Position numbers and translations under genes: made by a program. A DNA stretch of 64,000 bases from the NCBI RefSeq assembly GCF_029784165.1, contig NC_073696.1, positions 265,390,760-265,454,759 of the forward strand, read 5' to 3'. Positions 11,180 through 23,319 of the stretch are shown in pieces; position 1 is the first letter of the stretch; each line of letters opens with the position of its first letter. The DNA comes from Wyeomyia smithii (taxonomy: Eukaryota > Arthropoda > Insecta > Diptera > Culicidae). The notes under the pieces were generated by a model. That model was not told where the DNA came from. It did no database searches and saw nothing but the letters and a program-made list of their open reading frames with translations.

Positions 11180-12440
11180 AGAATGTTAGTGATTATGGTT
11201 TTATTTATTAAGGGGGAAAATAGAAATAATTTATTTTATTTTGCTTGTTTCTAGTGTCAAGAAACGTGTTTTGGCATTATAGCTCAAGAGTCATTGTGAG
11301 GCTCAGTTAGAGAATTTTTTTTATTAGCTTTTAAGAGCATTTTCGGCCATTCATTTTCGATCAACCCCTATTTCGTTTTACTATATATAACATTTAGAAG
11401 CGTTTATTAGCTACTATGTGCTGATTTTCTTGTTTTGGCTTTTTCTAACTATTGAAAGGGTTTGGGATTTTGATCTTTTAGGCTTTGAGAACCTTAAGTA
11501 TTTTCAATAATTATATGATCAGTGTGGCATGATTTTGATTTATTGGCTTTTCTGGCATTTCGAATTTTTTTTTTTCGTTCTTCCAAGCTTAATTTCAGAT
11601 AACTTTTTAGAAGCATTTCTTCGTTATTCCTGAACGCAGTTTTGGATCATTGTGGCCTTTAGAAGAATATCAATATTCTAAGCTCAATGCGGAGTAATTT
11701 TCTTTTATGTTTTTTTGTCTTTCTGTTATTTAGAAGCTTTCTCCGCTGTTCTAACCCAAATCCGGGTCACCTCTGAGATTAATGTGGAATTAAATTTTTG
11801 GTGCTCTTCTTACCTCAACTTTTATAAGCTTAGCTGTTTAATTTTTTTGGTTGTTCTGTTATTCTAAGAATGTTTTTTTTGCTGTCTTTGAATTTATTGT
11901 GGGATGTTTTTTGTTTGGATTTTATCGTCGTCTTTGGCTTGGGCTCTTGGGCATTCTGACTTTCAAAAGCCTTTGTCTTGTTACTTCTTTTTCTGCGTTA
12001 TCGTGAGCACAACGTGGAGTTTTCTCATTCCTAGAAGCATTACTCTCTTCTTAAGTTTAGAAGCAGTTTTCACTTTTATATGGTTTATTTGGAATAATTT
12101 TCTTTTTGTTTTGTTTTTTAATCGAGATCGCCTTTTTATCTCTGTCTGTCTATGAATATTTTGTTGTTGCTTTGAGCTGAACTTTTTTCGTCATTCCCGA
12201 ATTTATCCAGAGAGGTTTTATTTTTAGTCTTGAATAATTTTGTATTCCATATGGTATAATTGTTTTTCTTAAACTTTTCTGGTAGTAAAGCATTTTTTTG
12301 TTATTCTAAACTCAACTTTAAAGTGAAATGGAAATCTAAATTTTATTTATTCTGTGGTAAACTTGGGATCATTTCCTTTTTCTGGCTGTTTTTTCTAGTC
12401 ATTACTCAGGTTTGATCCCAAAATGGAAATAGTAAAAATA
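11180..12440. repeat. Degenerate pyrimidine-rich repeat region
   Basis: Loosely repeated phrases such as 'gttattctaagctcaa', 'tgtggaat' and 'ttagaagc' recur at about 11623, 11675, 11740, 11985 and 12300. Similar phrases occur at 15590-15790 and 27690-27760. It looks like an old, diverged repeat array. No credible coding frame. Confidence 0.45.
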
Positions 12441-12589
12441 TGTTAACCCTCTAGTGCCGAAGTTAATTTTTAGACGGACTTTGATAAAATCACTATACAT
12501 CTTTCTGAACATTATGTAAGTTTTTATTGAAGCTTTTTGGAGGTTTTCGATCAAACGTTGCTTTCAAATTAGCGTATATGATTTTACAC

Positions 12590-13105
12590 TTTTACACTTT
12601 TTGGGTTATTTGCATAAATTGATGCGGAACGCAATAATGTACTAGAATATCCGAGAAAAACCGAGATCTGATAACCTAAACCAAAGTTATAGCCAAATCA
12701 ATTTTTGGTAATTAATATAATCATCATTTCGTTGAGAGCAAAAGTGGTACATGTCCAGTCTGTGCATGTTAGATGCATTGTAAGTCGAGGGTCTTAGGAT
12801 ATAAAACAATCATGTCTTTGGAATTTTCTCATTACTTGGCGCTAGTGTACCAGTGACTATTTTGTAACAGAAAGCATTTTATCTATTTCAATATAAACTC
12901 GTATGCTGTGGCCAATTTCAAAGATAACGCTCTGATATCTTTGAAATAGATATGAGCCGTTAAGAGCAAAAGATGTACATGTGCCATTTTTTCACTTTCT
13001 GGGTTTTTTGTATAAATTGATGCAGAACGCAATAATATACCATAATATCAAAGAAAAGCCGAGATATGATAGCTTATGCCAGAGTTATAGCCAAACCAAT
13101 TTTCA
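12590..13105 (+). repeat. Direct repeat pair (~115 bp units, ~400 bp apart)
   Basis: Units at about 12590-12705 and 12990-13105 share 'ataaattgatgc.gaacgc' and 'gttatagccaaa.caattt' in the same order with about 15-20% divergence. A shorter pair ('gagcaaaag..gtacatg', 12735 and 12963) lies between. Non-coding. Confidence 0.8.
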
Positions 13106-13119
13106 TTTTTCCTCTTCTA

Positions 13120-13410
13120 AGTTATTTCTGGATCCGGAGGGCAGCCGGCAATCTACCGAAAGTTGAACCTCGGCTTATATTTATGTCAGGAAGGGGCAGT
13201 TCCGTCCACTGGTCTTGGAGCTACAGTTGCGTCGCTTATTGGGAAATACCACAAAGGCGAAGACGCGCTGTCCTTGCCGGATCTGACGTCGGCCTACTAC
13301 CCGAAGCGATCGATGGAGCGGCCGGATATCAATGTGTTACCCAGCCGGCGAGCCCGCCCACTGTCAGCTGCGCGCCATCGAGAATTTCTTGTCAAACCTG
13401 AAGCGTAAGA
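13120..13410 (+). pseudogene. Tc1/mariner-superfamily transposase relic
   Basis: A short GC-richer piece translates, with frame changes, to fragments of the C-terminal half of a DDE transposase: LPDLTSAYYPKRSMER (compare the family's 'FWPDLAS.HY' around the second catalytic Asp) in one frame, and RAIENFLSNLKRKI near 13366-13412 in another (the 'LRPIE.FW..LKR' block with the third catalytic acid). It has no termini and several frameshifts. It lies about 75 bp from the right end of family A copy A3 but no link is evident. Confidence 0.65.
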
Positions 13411-13484
13411 TTCCTACTCGAACAATTTTGTAGTGAAAACTGAGGAGGTAACAAAAAAAAAACGAAGAAAGAACTCAAAAAAAA

Positions 13485-15353
13485 TAGTAGGAGGGTGGTA
13501 TCCAAGACACGACCGCGTATTCGACGTAGGGCTACAATAGTATTATATTTCCTTTTGAAGCTCTGTTTAATTTGAGCTCGTTTTTCCAAAAACGATCGGT
13601 TACGTTGAATCACATTTTGTAGTTTTCTTGATCTATTTCAACCAATTCAAGCTCAATATCCCCGAACAGAAAGGTATTTTGGTTCTTTCTGTTGCCGAAG
13701 CGAATGACTGGAATCGGTAAAACGGTTCCGGAGAGACCATTGGAATATGTTCCGGGATTATAATGATCATGATCAAAGCAAGACCCCCCCTCCCCCCCCT
13801 TGGGTGATTTTTCAGTTTTCAAAAAAGCTAAACCTTAATCGTTTTGCGCCACCCCATTTAAAGTCCGATTGAGCTGAAATTTTGCACAGGGTGTTTTTTC
13901 GGGCAGGTGAACATTTCGTATAGGGTTTTTTTTTTTAAATTTCTGGTCACTTTTTTTATATGATGATTGGCATCCTAATCTAGGTCGTCAGCCTTAATTC
14001 ATCAAGCGGCACCTCAAACGACTTGGAATTAAAACTAGTTAAGGCCAGTTTTACTGTTAAGGTCGTTTTTGGTCGCTTAAAAAGTAAAAAAAAAGTCATG
14101 AAAATAGAACCGTTCATTTTTGGCATGGTTTGATTTTGGCACCAGAAAAAATTCTGGCATGTGGCCAAAATCGAACTGGGTCAAAATACATTTTGACCAT
14201 TTATTTGCAGCACTCCATTTTAGAAGAAAAAATATTCTCTTCAACATGAATTAATACCTTTCATTCTAATACAGTAATTTTTCTTTATTACGTGAAAGGC
14301 AACCTTCTTTAATAAATTGAGTACGATTTAGTAGAAATTAAACTACCTTCTATAGTTATTTGTCTTGTGAAATATGGCTCACTCACCGATCACAAGCTCG
14401 TGAAAAAATATCGATAACGAATTACAGTTTTCAGTAGAAAATGTACGCTGAGAAAAACAGAGTGCAGAATTTAAAAATAAACAACGCATTTTATCTGTAC
14501 AATGCACCAAGTTTATATACCCTGCTATCTGCCTCTACCGACACATACAGAATTTTGTTGATCCCGGCGGCGCAGCGTATTTTGCGGCACCCGAATGATC
14601 ATATTGATTTCCGATATTTGCTACTGCACGAAACAAGAAGAAGAAGACAATTCAAACGGCAATTCGATTGTATTCCAGGTCGCGTTAACCCAACACGCTA
14701 CACTGTGACAGCGGCAATGTAGTTTTCACTTGGCTTGACTGCACATAAATGAATTTCGAGTTCTTCTGCACTGATAGACGACGAGTGATCAGCGCTCTAT
14801 TCATACATTGCTCTGTGCAGTACTGTTGCCTGTGCCAGCATGCTTTCCTTCAAGACATCAGTTTTAATAACATGCTAACAGCAGTACGTAAAACTATCTG
14901 ATAGTGGAGGTGGCTACGAACATTCCGAAAAAGCTTCACCTTCAAGACATCAAAACAGTCTAGACTCATGGAAGCAAACATTTGTTGACCTATTGAGACG
15001 GGGAGATTCTGTCATTTTTTTTTTCCTTTGCTATACAGTATATCACAGCAGGCAGTTGGTGTCTACTTATGAAGTCTGTGCCAGGCGTGCTCGCATGAGA
15101 TTGGTACACTGTTCGTGAAAATTCGACCCTGAAACTTTTATGAAATTTTCACTGTTTAACAATCAAATGATAATGATAACTGAAGAATCACAAAATTGTC
15201 CATCATTTTATCAATCCAACGACACATTATTGTGATCCATCATGTGGTTACATCAGTATTAACGTTTGAAATCTTTCATTCCAACGTTACACCTTGGTTC
15301 TAGTTTTCACAGAATGTACTTCGGTATAGTGCGGTTAGACGTAGTCCTACGTC
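13485..15353 (-). mobile_element. Family A repeat, copy A3
   Basis: In element orientation the left end GACGTAGGACTACGTC is at 15353 and the right end CCCTCCTACTA at 13485, each followed on the plus strand by an A-run (T-run in element orientation). The inner inverted motif is at about 13521-13536. It lacks an internal segment present in A2 (roughly 19065-19520), with the joint near 14440. Non-coding. Confidence 0.75.
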
Positions 15354-15969
15354 AAAAATTGCCTTCACGTATGTTTTCGTCCGCAATAGCGAATGTTCCT
15401 GTTAACTGCCGGAAGGTCGCTTTCAAGGAGGTAGCATTATTGTTTCCCGTAAGCTAAAAAAATCAGCTTTACGGGAAATTTATCAAATTCAATTATTTAT
15501 CTTAATATTTTTCATCACCACCCGAAAAAAGGTTATTTTTAATGCAAACGTTGGAAGCCTTTTGGCGTTATTTTGAGATCGATGTGGGATCGATTCCTTA
15601 TTTTTGCTTTAGTTTTAGCTTAACTTGTATAACTGTTTTCGTTGTTTTCTCGTAACTCTATTTTAAGCGTTTGCTCGTTACTAAAGAACCACACAGAACA
15701 CAATTTAGGAGTATTCTTATTTTTAGCGTTCAGATGCAGTTTCCGCTATCCTGAGCTTAGTTTTGATTTTTTTTTTAATTATTTGTTCGTCGATGGTTAA
15801 TTATGCGAGCCGACAATTCATCAGTCCGTGTATGCAAGTAAAAACAATTTATTTTTTCCCGAGACCGAATGTTGACTCCCGTTTTCAAATCTAGAGATTA
15901 TCTAGAGATCTGAAATTGGTGTCCACAGAAACATAATGTTCAACACTATATTTTAATACATTATTGGTA

Positions 15970-16306
15970 CAGTCATGCCTCGATATAAGGCAACTTTTTT
16001 TTCGTTACGGCATATCGAAGCACGAAAACTTTTTCTTTCATTGATGCAATTCTTGATGGTTACTCAAAAGTGCGCAAAAACTTTTTTCCCTTCACCTAGC
16101 AGTATATAGAAACCTTTTTTATGCCCCTTTAAGACAATTTTTGTAGACGAACATAACCAGCTACAAAACATGAAAAAAAATGTCAATTTTACCCCATTTT
16201 ACGGTACTTATTGGTTGCTAAAAACATTTATTCGGAACATTACCCACCCCAAGAATAATTGTTGTACTTCAATTTTAAGTAATTACGTTATATCGAGGTA
16301 TGACTG
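15970..16306. mobile_element. pogo/Tigger-like MITE (337 bp)
   Basis: Ends CAGTCATGCCTCGATATAA and, inverted, CAGTCATACCTCGATATAA differ at one of 19 positions. TA dinucleotides flank both ends (15968-15969 and 16307-16308). The 'CAGTCATACCTCGATATAA' type of end and TA target are characteristic of pogo/Tigger (Tc1/mariner superfamily) elements. No transposase inside. Confidence 0.9.
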
Positions 16307-16789
16307 TATTTACGAACCTGAATGACCCGGATTTTGTGTCCGGCGACTTCCAATTTCAGGACATTCGTGAAAATCGATCATATATTCCCCAATACTGCTT
16401 TTTCTAAACGGGATAACGTCCAGAGACCGATGCGTGATGATGTCCAAACAGCTGGATAAGATCGAGGTCTGCTGGACCTGCCAAGACACCAAGAAACAAA
16501 AGCAAATTGATGTCTTTTGATGCGACTTTTGGATTCTACGAAACTGGGTGAAACTTTAAAATATTCAACAACTTTCCAATATACTTTTTTTTGTTCACAC
16601 AACATTTATTTGACACGGCACAATACAAATTAATGTTCTACGGAGCCAATTAAATCTAATGCCTTATGGTCTAAAATATCTTATAAGCTATAGGCAAATT
16701 CTTTACCCTCGCTGCCGACTACGAGCTGAAACTAAATCTAATACTAAAACTAACATGGTTATTTTTTTATCCGGGATTCGTTTCGCTGT

Positions 16790-18206
16790 TAAATTGGCAC
16801 CTTGATGCTCTTCAAGTAGCTATAAACATGTAGCATGTATGGCAAGGCACCCAAACCACGTGTTCAATGTCTTGATACCCCAATCCACAAACGCAATGAT
16901 TACTGCTCGCCAGCCCAATACGCAAGAGATGTGCATCTAGCCCGTAGTGGTTGGACATAATCCGAGACATCATGCGAATGAAATCTCGTCCTACATCCAA
17001 CCCCCGAAACCAAGGTTTGGTGGAAACCTTGGGGATGATCCTGTGTAGCCACCTCCCTTATCCCACGAGGCCTGCCAGTTGATAAGTGAATTCTGACGTG
17101 AAAATTTTAAAAATTTATTGTAGGCAATTGGTCTGTGGTAAATATCACCGTTTGTTGCGCCCACCTTAGCCAAAGTGTCCGCTTTCTCATTGCCCGGAAT
17201 GGAACAATGAGAAGGGACACACACTAAGGTAATCTGTGAAGATTTTTCGGATAAAGCATAAAGCACTCAGATGTTCCTGTATTTTCCCCAGGAAATACGG
17301 AGAGTGCCTTGCATCCTTCATCGATCGAAGAGCCTCAATAGAACTGAGACTTTCCGTAGAGATGAAGTAATGGTCCGTGGGCATTTTTTCTAATAATCCC
17401 AGGTATTAGACGAAGCAAATATTTGCTATTTTTTAATACAGATTTTATTTTGTGCAAATAAAAATCGTACCAAAAATAGCAAATATTTGCGTCGTCTAAT
17501 ACCTGCTTAAGGGATACTGAATTGCAGCCAATTCTGCGACGTAAACAGAAGCAGGATTATCGAGCTGGTAGGAGGCGATAAAATTATTGTTGAATATACC
17601 GAAGCCAGTGGACCCGTTAAGAAGTGATCCATCAGTATAAAACGCATTATCGCAGTTAATTTTTTTTATATTTGTTATAAAATATTTTAGGGATCTGCTG
17701 CACGCGTAAATGATCCGGGATTCCACGAGTTTCTTCCATCATGGATGTATCGAAAAACACAGTAGAAACAGAAGTATCTAATAAGTTGACACGATTGGAG
17801 GTGAATGAGGAAAGATTTATACTTTGAGACATGTGATTGAAATACACAGTCATGAAACGGGTTTGAGAATTAAGTTCAACTAGCCTATCGAAGTTTTCAA
17901 TTACCAAGGAGTTCAAAACCTCACATTTGATTAGAATACGAGTAGTCAGATCCCAAATGCGGTCTTTTAATGGGAGAACGCCCGCCAAAACTCATCGTAT
18001 GGGTCGAATGCATGCAACCTAAGGCAATACGCAAACAACGTTCCAGCTTGATTAAATGGGTGTTTGCAGCGGAGCGGAAGCAGAAACACCCGTACTCAAG
18101 CACCGACAATATCGTTGTTTGGTAAAGCCTTATGAGGTCTCCTGTGTGGGCGCCCCACCATGATCCAGTAACTGTCCGGAGAAAATTTACTCGCTGTTGA
18201 CATTTT
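16790..18206 (-). pseudogene. I-type LINE ORF2, C-terminal part with RNase H
   Basis: Continues the RT half found at 20418-22919. Visible blocks: CQQRVNFLRTVTGSWWGAH and YQTTILSVLEYGCFCF (post-RT), then an RNase H domain with AFYTDGSLLNG (first Asp), YVAELAAIQY (Glu), HYFISTESLSSIEAL, where the usual third catalytic Asp is replaced (family: I-S-D-S), and PGNEKADTLAK (last Asp). A terminal Cys-rich segment NHCVCGLGYQDIEHVV follows. It is interrupted by a 94-bp MITE at 17406-17499 and a one-base frameshift near 17045. Confidence 0.85.
17406..17499. mobile_element. 94-bp MITE with TA target duplication
   Basis: Ends TTAGACGAAGCAAATATTTG and, inverted, TTAGACGACGCAAATATTTG form nearly the whole element as a hairpin. 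It is flanked by TA at 17404-17405 and 17500-17501. Removing it and one TA restores the LINE reading frame exactly (AIQYPLSRY | LGLLEKMPTDH), which proves the insertion. TA target suggests a Tc1/mariner-mobilised MITE. Confidence 0.9.
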
Positions 18207-20417
18207 GACGTAGGACTACATCTAACCGCACTATACCGAGATACATTCCGCGAAAACTAAAACCAAGATGTAACAGCGGAATGAAAGATTTCAGACGGTT
18301 ATACTGATGTAACCACATGATGGACCACAATAATCGATATGTCGTTGGATTGATAAAATGATGGACAATTTTGTGATTCTTCAATTTTCATTGTCACTTC
18401 ATTGTTAAACATTGAAAATTTAATAAAAGTTTCAAGGTCGAATTTCCACCAACAATGTACCAATCATATGCGAGCACGCCTAGCACAGACTTCATGAATA
18501 GACACCAACTGACTGCAGTGATATCCTGTATAGCAGTGGCAAAAAAAAATTTGACAGAATCTCCCCGTCCCAATAGGTCAACTAATGTTAGCTTCCATCA
18601 GCCTAGACTAAATTGATGTCTTGAAGGTAAAGCTTTTTCGGAAAGTTCGTAACCACCTCCACTACCAGACAGTTTTACGTTCTGCTGTTAACAAATATGT
18701 TAATGTTAATAAAACTGATGTCTTGAAGGAGAATATGATGGCACAGGCAACAGTACTGCACCAAGTAATGTATGAACAGAGCGCTGGTTACTCGTCGTCT
18801 ATCAGTACAGGAAAACTTGATATTCATTTTTGTGCAGTCAAGCCAAGTGAAAACTACATGCCACTGTTGACGCACAGTGGGGCGTGGAGCACAATCGAAT
18901 TGCCGTTTGAATTGTCTTCTCCTTCTTCTTGTTTCGTATAGCAGCAAATATCAGAATTCAATATGATTTTTCGGATGTCGCAAAATAGGCTGCGCCGCCG
19001 GGGACAACGAAATGCGTTGTTTATTTTTGAACTCTACACTCTGCCTTTTTTTAGATTTATTTAAATAACTAAATATAAGGTATTTAAAAGACAATAGAAA
19101 CCAAAATGCTCCGTACAGATCTTTGAATATGTAGTTAAACGAGCTGTACTGATGATTATATTTACTAGCTAAATGAATTTAGTCCAATACGACAATACTA
19201 GTTGCATCACACGGTGGCGGTTTAGAGAAAAACCAAATTCATTTCATCTTGATATTAGAGTTCCGACGTTAGTGTTTGTATTTTTCAATTGAAATTTTTT
19301 TGAATTAGCATTTGCAAGAAAATATTACTTTCCAGTAGCCCAGTTTATTTTCGAAGATAACGGACATTTAACTTTCAAACATGGTATCTTCGTTGGTCTT
19401 TGGTATCTTGAAACTGATCAAATTTTTTTCTGATTGATTCTGTATACTGATAAAATGTTTAAATTGACCTGAATTGAATGTTAACATGTTCATAAAATTC
19501 TATGTCAATTTCAAATTTTCTGTGAATATACATTTTCTACTAAAACTGTAATTCGTTATCGATATTTTTTCCACGAGCTTGTAATTACAGGAAAAAAATT
19601 TATGTGACATCTTTGCCGCTTTGTGATCGGTGAGTGAGCCAACTTCAACAAGACAAATAGATATAGAAGGAAGTTTAATTTCTACTAAATCGTACTCAAT
19701 TAAATATTTTATAGAAGGTTGCCTTTTCGCGCATTAAAGAAAATTCGCTGTATTAGAATGAAAGGTATTCATCAATGGTCCAGAAACCAAATTTAGGGGA
19801 AAATCAAGTATCTAACTTTTTTATTTTTGTAGATAGAAAACCTTGTTTTACAATTTTATAACTCCAATAATTTTAAGTAACTTTGTAAAATAAAGTTTTT
19901 TTCTAAGACATTGCTATAGAGCTCTAGACCCAAATTTTCTCCTAAATTTGGTTTCTGGACCATTGTGAATGTTAAAGAGAATATTTTTTCTTCTAAGATA
20001 GAGTGCTGCAAAGAAATAATCAAAATACAGACCCCGTTCGATTTTGGCAACACCTCAGAATTTTTTCTGTTGCCAAAATCGAACCATGCCAATAATGAAC
20101 GGTTTTTTTCATGACTTTTTAAATGGTCAAAGACGACCTTAACAGTAGAAATGGCCACCAATGAACTAGTTTTAGTTCCAAGTCGTTTGAGGTGTCGCTT
20201 GATGAATTTGGGCTGACGACCTAGATACTTGATATTACCACCGGAACCAAAACACCTTCCTTTTGGAAGATGTTGAGCTTAAATTGGTTAAAATAAATCA
20301 AGCAAACTACAAAAGTAAGACGAGCTCAAATCAAACATAGCTTCAAAATAAAATTATAAAATTATTGTAGTCCTACGTCAACTATGCGGTCGTGTCTTGG
20401 TTACCACCCTCCTACTA
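18207..20417 (+). mobile_element. Family A repeat, copy A2, inside the I-type LINE
   Basis: Starts GACGTAGGACTACATC directly after ACATTTT of the LINE and ends CCCTCCTACTA directly before TTTTCATCAA of the LINE. Inner inverted motif GTAGTCCTACGTC at about 20369-20381, then ATGCGGTCGTGTCTTGG. Because the LINE frame is interrupted, both ends are fixed to within the T-run. Length 2211 bp including a 193-bp MITE at 19773-19965. No coding frame is conserved with A1 or A3. Confidence 0.85.
19773..19965. mobile_element. 193-bp MITE with 32-bp TIRs inside A2
   Basis: Ends CAATGGTCCAGAAACCAAAT and its inverted copy match over 32 bp with one difference. A1 and A3 lack it at the same place ('ggtattcatcaatgttaaa' in A1). 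The exact target duplication cannot be decided because 'caatg/cattg' overlaps the ends. Confidence 0.85.
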
Positions 20418-22919
20418 TTTTCATCAAATAACGAACGTGACATCCCCAGGTGCCTTTCGAATCGAACCAGACACCAAGATATTTAGATACCAAAACCTGA
20501 GAAATCGTTTCACCCATTAACTGTAAGTGGAGCTGAGCAGGCTCGCGCTTCCTAGAAAAAACTATTATCTCAGTCTTTTCCGGAGAGAATTCGATACCTA
20601 GCTGTAAAGCCCAAGCAGACAAATTGTCCAAGGTATCTTGCAATGGTCCTTGCAAATCGGCAGCTTTGGCTCCCGTAACAGAGATTACACTGTCGTCTGC
20701 AAGTTGTCTTATCGTGCATAAATTTGCCAGACATGCGTCAATGTCATTCACATAAAAATTGTAAAGAAGGGGGCTTAAGCATGAGCCCTGGGGAAGACCC
20801 ATGTAGCTAATACGAAAAGTTTCAAATCGCCATGCGTAAAATGCATATGCTTTTCGGACAACAAATTATGCAAAAAATTGTTCAAAATTGGTGAAAATCC
20901 TTGTCGGTGAAGTTTGCCCGAAAGAATGTCAAAAGAAACGGAATCAAAAGCCCCCTTAATGTCCAAGAACACAGATGCCATTTGTTCTTTGCGAGCATAG
21001 GCCAGCTGAATATCTGTAGAAAGCAACGCAAGACAGTCATTCGTTCTTTTGGCACGGCGGAAGCCAAATTGAGTATCTGATAGTAGATTCGACCCAATAA
21101 TCTAAACGACGGAGTATCATTTTCTCCATCAATTTCCGGATACAGGATAGCATTGCAAACGGCCTATGAGAGTTGTGATCAGAAGCTGGTTTCCCTGGTT
21201 TTTGGATGGCGATCACCTTCACTTGCCTCCAATCCTGCGGTACAATATTTTGCTCCATGAACTTATTGAACGAGTCCAACAAGCGCCTCTTGGCATTGCC
21301 GGGTAGATTCTTCAATAAGTTGAATTTGATTTTATCTAACCCAGGTGCGTTATTGTCACAGGACAGGAGGGCAACTGAAAATTCTGCCATCGTAAAAGGT
21401 GATTCTATCGTGTCGTGGCTCGGAGACGTATCGCGAACAAAGTTTTGCGCAGGAACAGACATACTTTCCTGGCAAAATCAAATATCCACCGACTTGAAGA
21501 CTCCTCGCTTTCGTTGACCGTTATACGATTCCGCATTCTTCGGGCTGTGTTCCAAAGAGTGCTCATCGATGTCTCCCTCGACGTTTCGTTTACGAACCGG
21601 CGCCAATATCCGCGTATCTTTGCTCGGACCAAGCTTTTAAACTTGGTCTCAAGCTCCAAATACCGCTTAAAGTCGTCGGGTTTACCTTTCACCCAAAAAA
21701 AGGCCTTAAACGCGTCGGATTTTTCCGTGTAGACATCGGAGCACTTTTTGTCCCACCACGAAGTGGGAGGCCGTTCTTTGATCGTAACGCCGGGATATTT
21801 CTTCGTTTGGGCTTGCAACGCGGCGTCGAGAATCAAGCCCGCGAGGAGGTTGTATTCTTCAAGTGGTGGGTGATGTTGAATCGACTCGACAGCTTATGAT
21901 ATCATTTCCTCGTATAACTTCCAATCGACATTCCGTGTGAGGTCATACGGAATGTCAACTGGTCGCATGCTAGTTGACCCGTTATTAATCGAAATAAGAA
22001 TAGGCAAATGGTCGCTACCGTGAGGATCGAGGATTACCTTCCATGTGCAATCCAACCGTAGCGACGTCGAACATAAGGATAGATCCAAAGCGCTTGGGCG
22101 CGCTGAAGGTTTCGGGATACGTGTCATTTCGCCGTTGTTTAAAATAGTCATGTCGAAGTCATCGCAAAGGTTATAGATTAAAGAGGAGCGGTTATCATTG
22201 TATGGGGAACCCCAAGCCACACCATGAGAGTTGAAGTCTCCCAAAATCAAACGTGGCGAGGGAAGAAGTTCTATTAAATCAAAGAGCAGCCGTTGCCCAA
22301 CCTGTGCTCTGGGAGGAATATATATTGAGGCAATACAAAGCTCTTTACCTTGTATTGTCATTTGACATGCGACAGCTTCGACGCCTGGGACCGAGGGAAG
22401 GTTAATACGATAGACAGAATAGCACTTCTTAATCCCTAGAAGTACTCCTCCATATGGGGTGTCTCGGTCAAGGCGAATTATGTTAAAATCATGGAAGTTG
22501 AGATCTACATTTGAAGTGAGCCAAGTTTCACCGAGGGAAAATGCATCGCATTTATGCTTATTAATCAAAACTTTGAATGAATCAGTTTTGGGGATGATTT
22601 GCTTGCTTGAAGTCAGACACCAAAATACGCAGCTTATTCGGGCCAGCTTATTCGTTATTTCAGTCACGGCTGAAAACCGTGCCAGATCCCTACAAATTTG
22701 CATTGTGTTCAATGCTTTAACTTTCGGCCGGATAAATGCAGCCCCAATACCAGCTTTGCCCTCCGGATACTCCTTTAGCCGATGGGTAAATTCCTGCGGG
22801 GTTCCAATTTTAATCCTTGGAACTTTGTATCCGGGAGGGCTAGGCGGTGGATGGAGCGGGTTTTCATCCCCGCTTTCGGTCATGTCACCATCGTCGTCCA
22901 TGTTGGACGCGTGAGCCAC
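20418..22919 (-). pseudogene. I-type LINE ORF1 N-terminus fused to endonuclease and RT
   Basis: The first open frame (22919-21894, 341 codons) begins with an I-type ORF1 N-terminus (acidic MDDDGDMTESG, Pro-rich stretch, then FIRPKVKALNTMQICRDL) and passes into an endonuclease: SLGETWLTS (catalytic Glu), RLILGDFNSHG (GDFN box), DPHGSDHLPIL (terminal SDH). The rest of ORF1 is missing, so an internal deletion fused the two ORFs. Later frames carry RT: NNAPGLDKIKFNLLK, RPFAMLSCIRKLMEKMI, motif A SVFLDIKGAFDSVS, GLPQGSCLSPLLYNFYVND and motif C QLADD (both Asp kept). Frameshifts separate the pieces. A2 cuts it after the RT. Confidence 0.85.
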
Positions 22920-23319
22920 ACACGCAAAATGCCAATTAACAAATAGTATTGTAGAAAAAAACCAAGAAAAAAAAACTACTTAGCTCATGCAGCCGCTCTC
23001 CTTTACAATCAGCGCACGGGCGATGCCAATCTCTGCTTGCTGCTTCCTTCCTTGGTTGTCCGATCGACCAATACAGCCAAACGGCCGTGCGCCGGGTACC
23101 GAATTTCTTCAGGCAGCGACACAACGCACGGTGACCTTGAAGGCGAATTTCTGATCGGCACTATCGAGATCGAAATAAAATTGCGACCGAACACGACGAG
23201 AGCACAACTCGGAATGTTGGCAACACTCCAATATTGATACTTCTAGAACCGGGACTTTACTCACACCCAACGCAGACGGGGAATATTTTATTGCTTTTGG
23301 GCAATTTTTTATTACTTTT

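Larger units (their letters stand above)
16582..23250 (-). mobile_element. I-type LINE, interrupted by A2 and a MITE
   Basis: Minus-strand element. From 5' to 3': GC-rich leader (about 23250-22920), ORF1 N-terminus fused to endonuclease, RT to 20418, then (after A2, 20417-18207) C-terminal region and RNase H from 18206 to about 16790, 3' UTR with AATAAA near 16600 and an A-run ending at about 16582. The two coding halves rejoin across A2: the frame ends at HVRYLM(K) on one side and resumes at (K)CQQRVNFLR on the other, the expected consecutive residues of I-clade proteins. Frameshifts at about 21895, 21470, 21085, 20820 and 17045 make it a dead copy. The 5' boundary is estimated. Confidence 0.85.
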
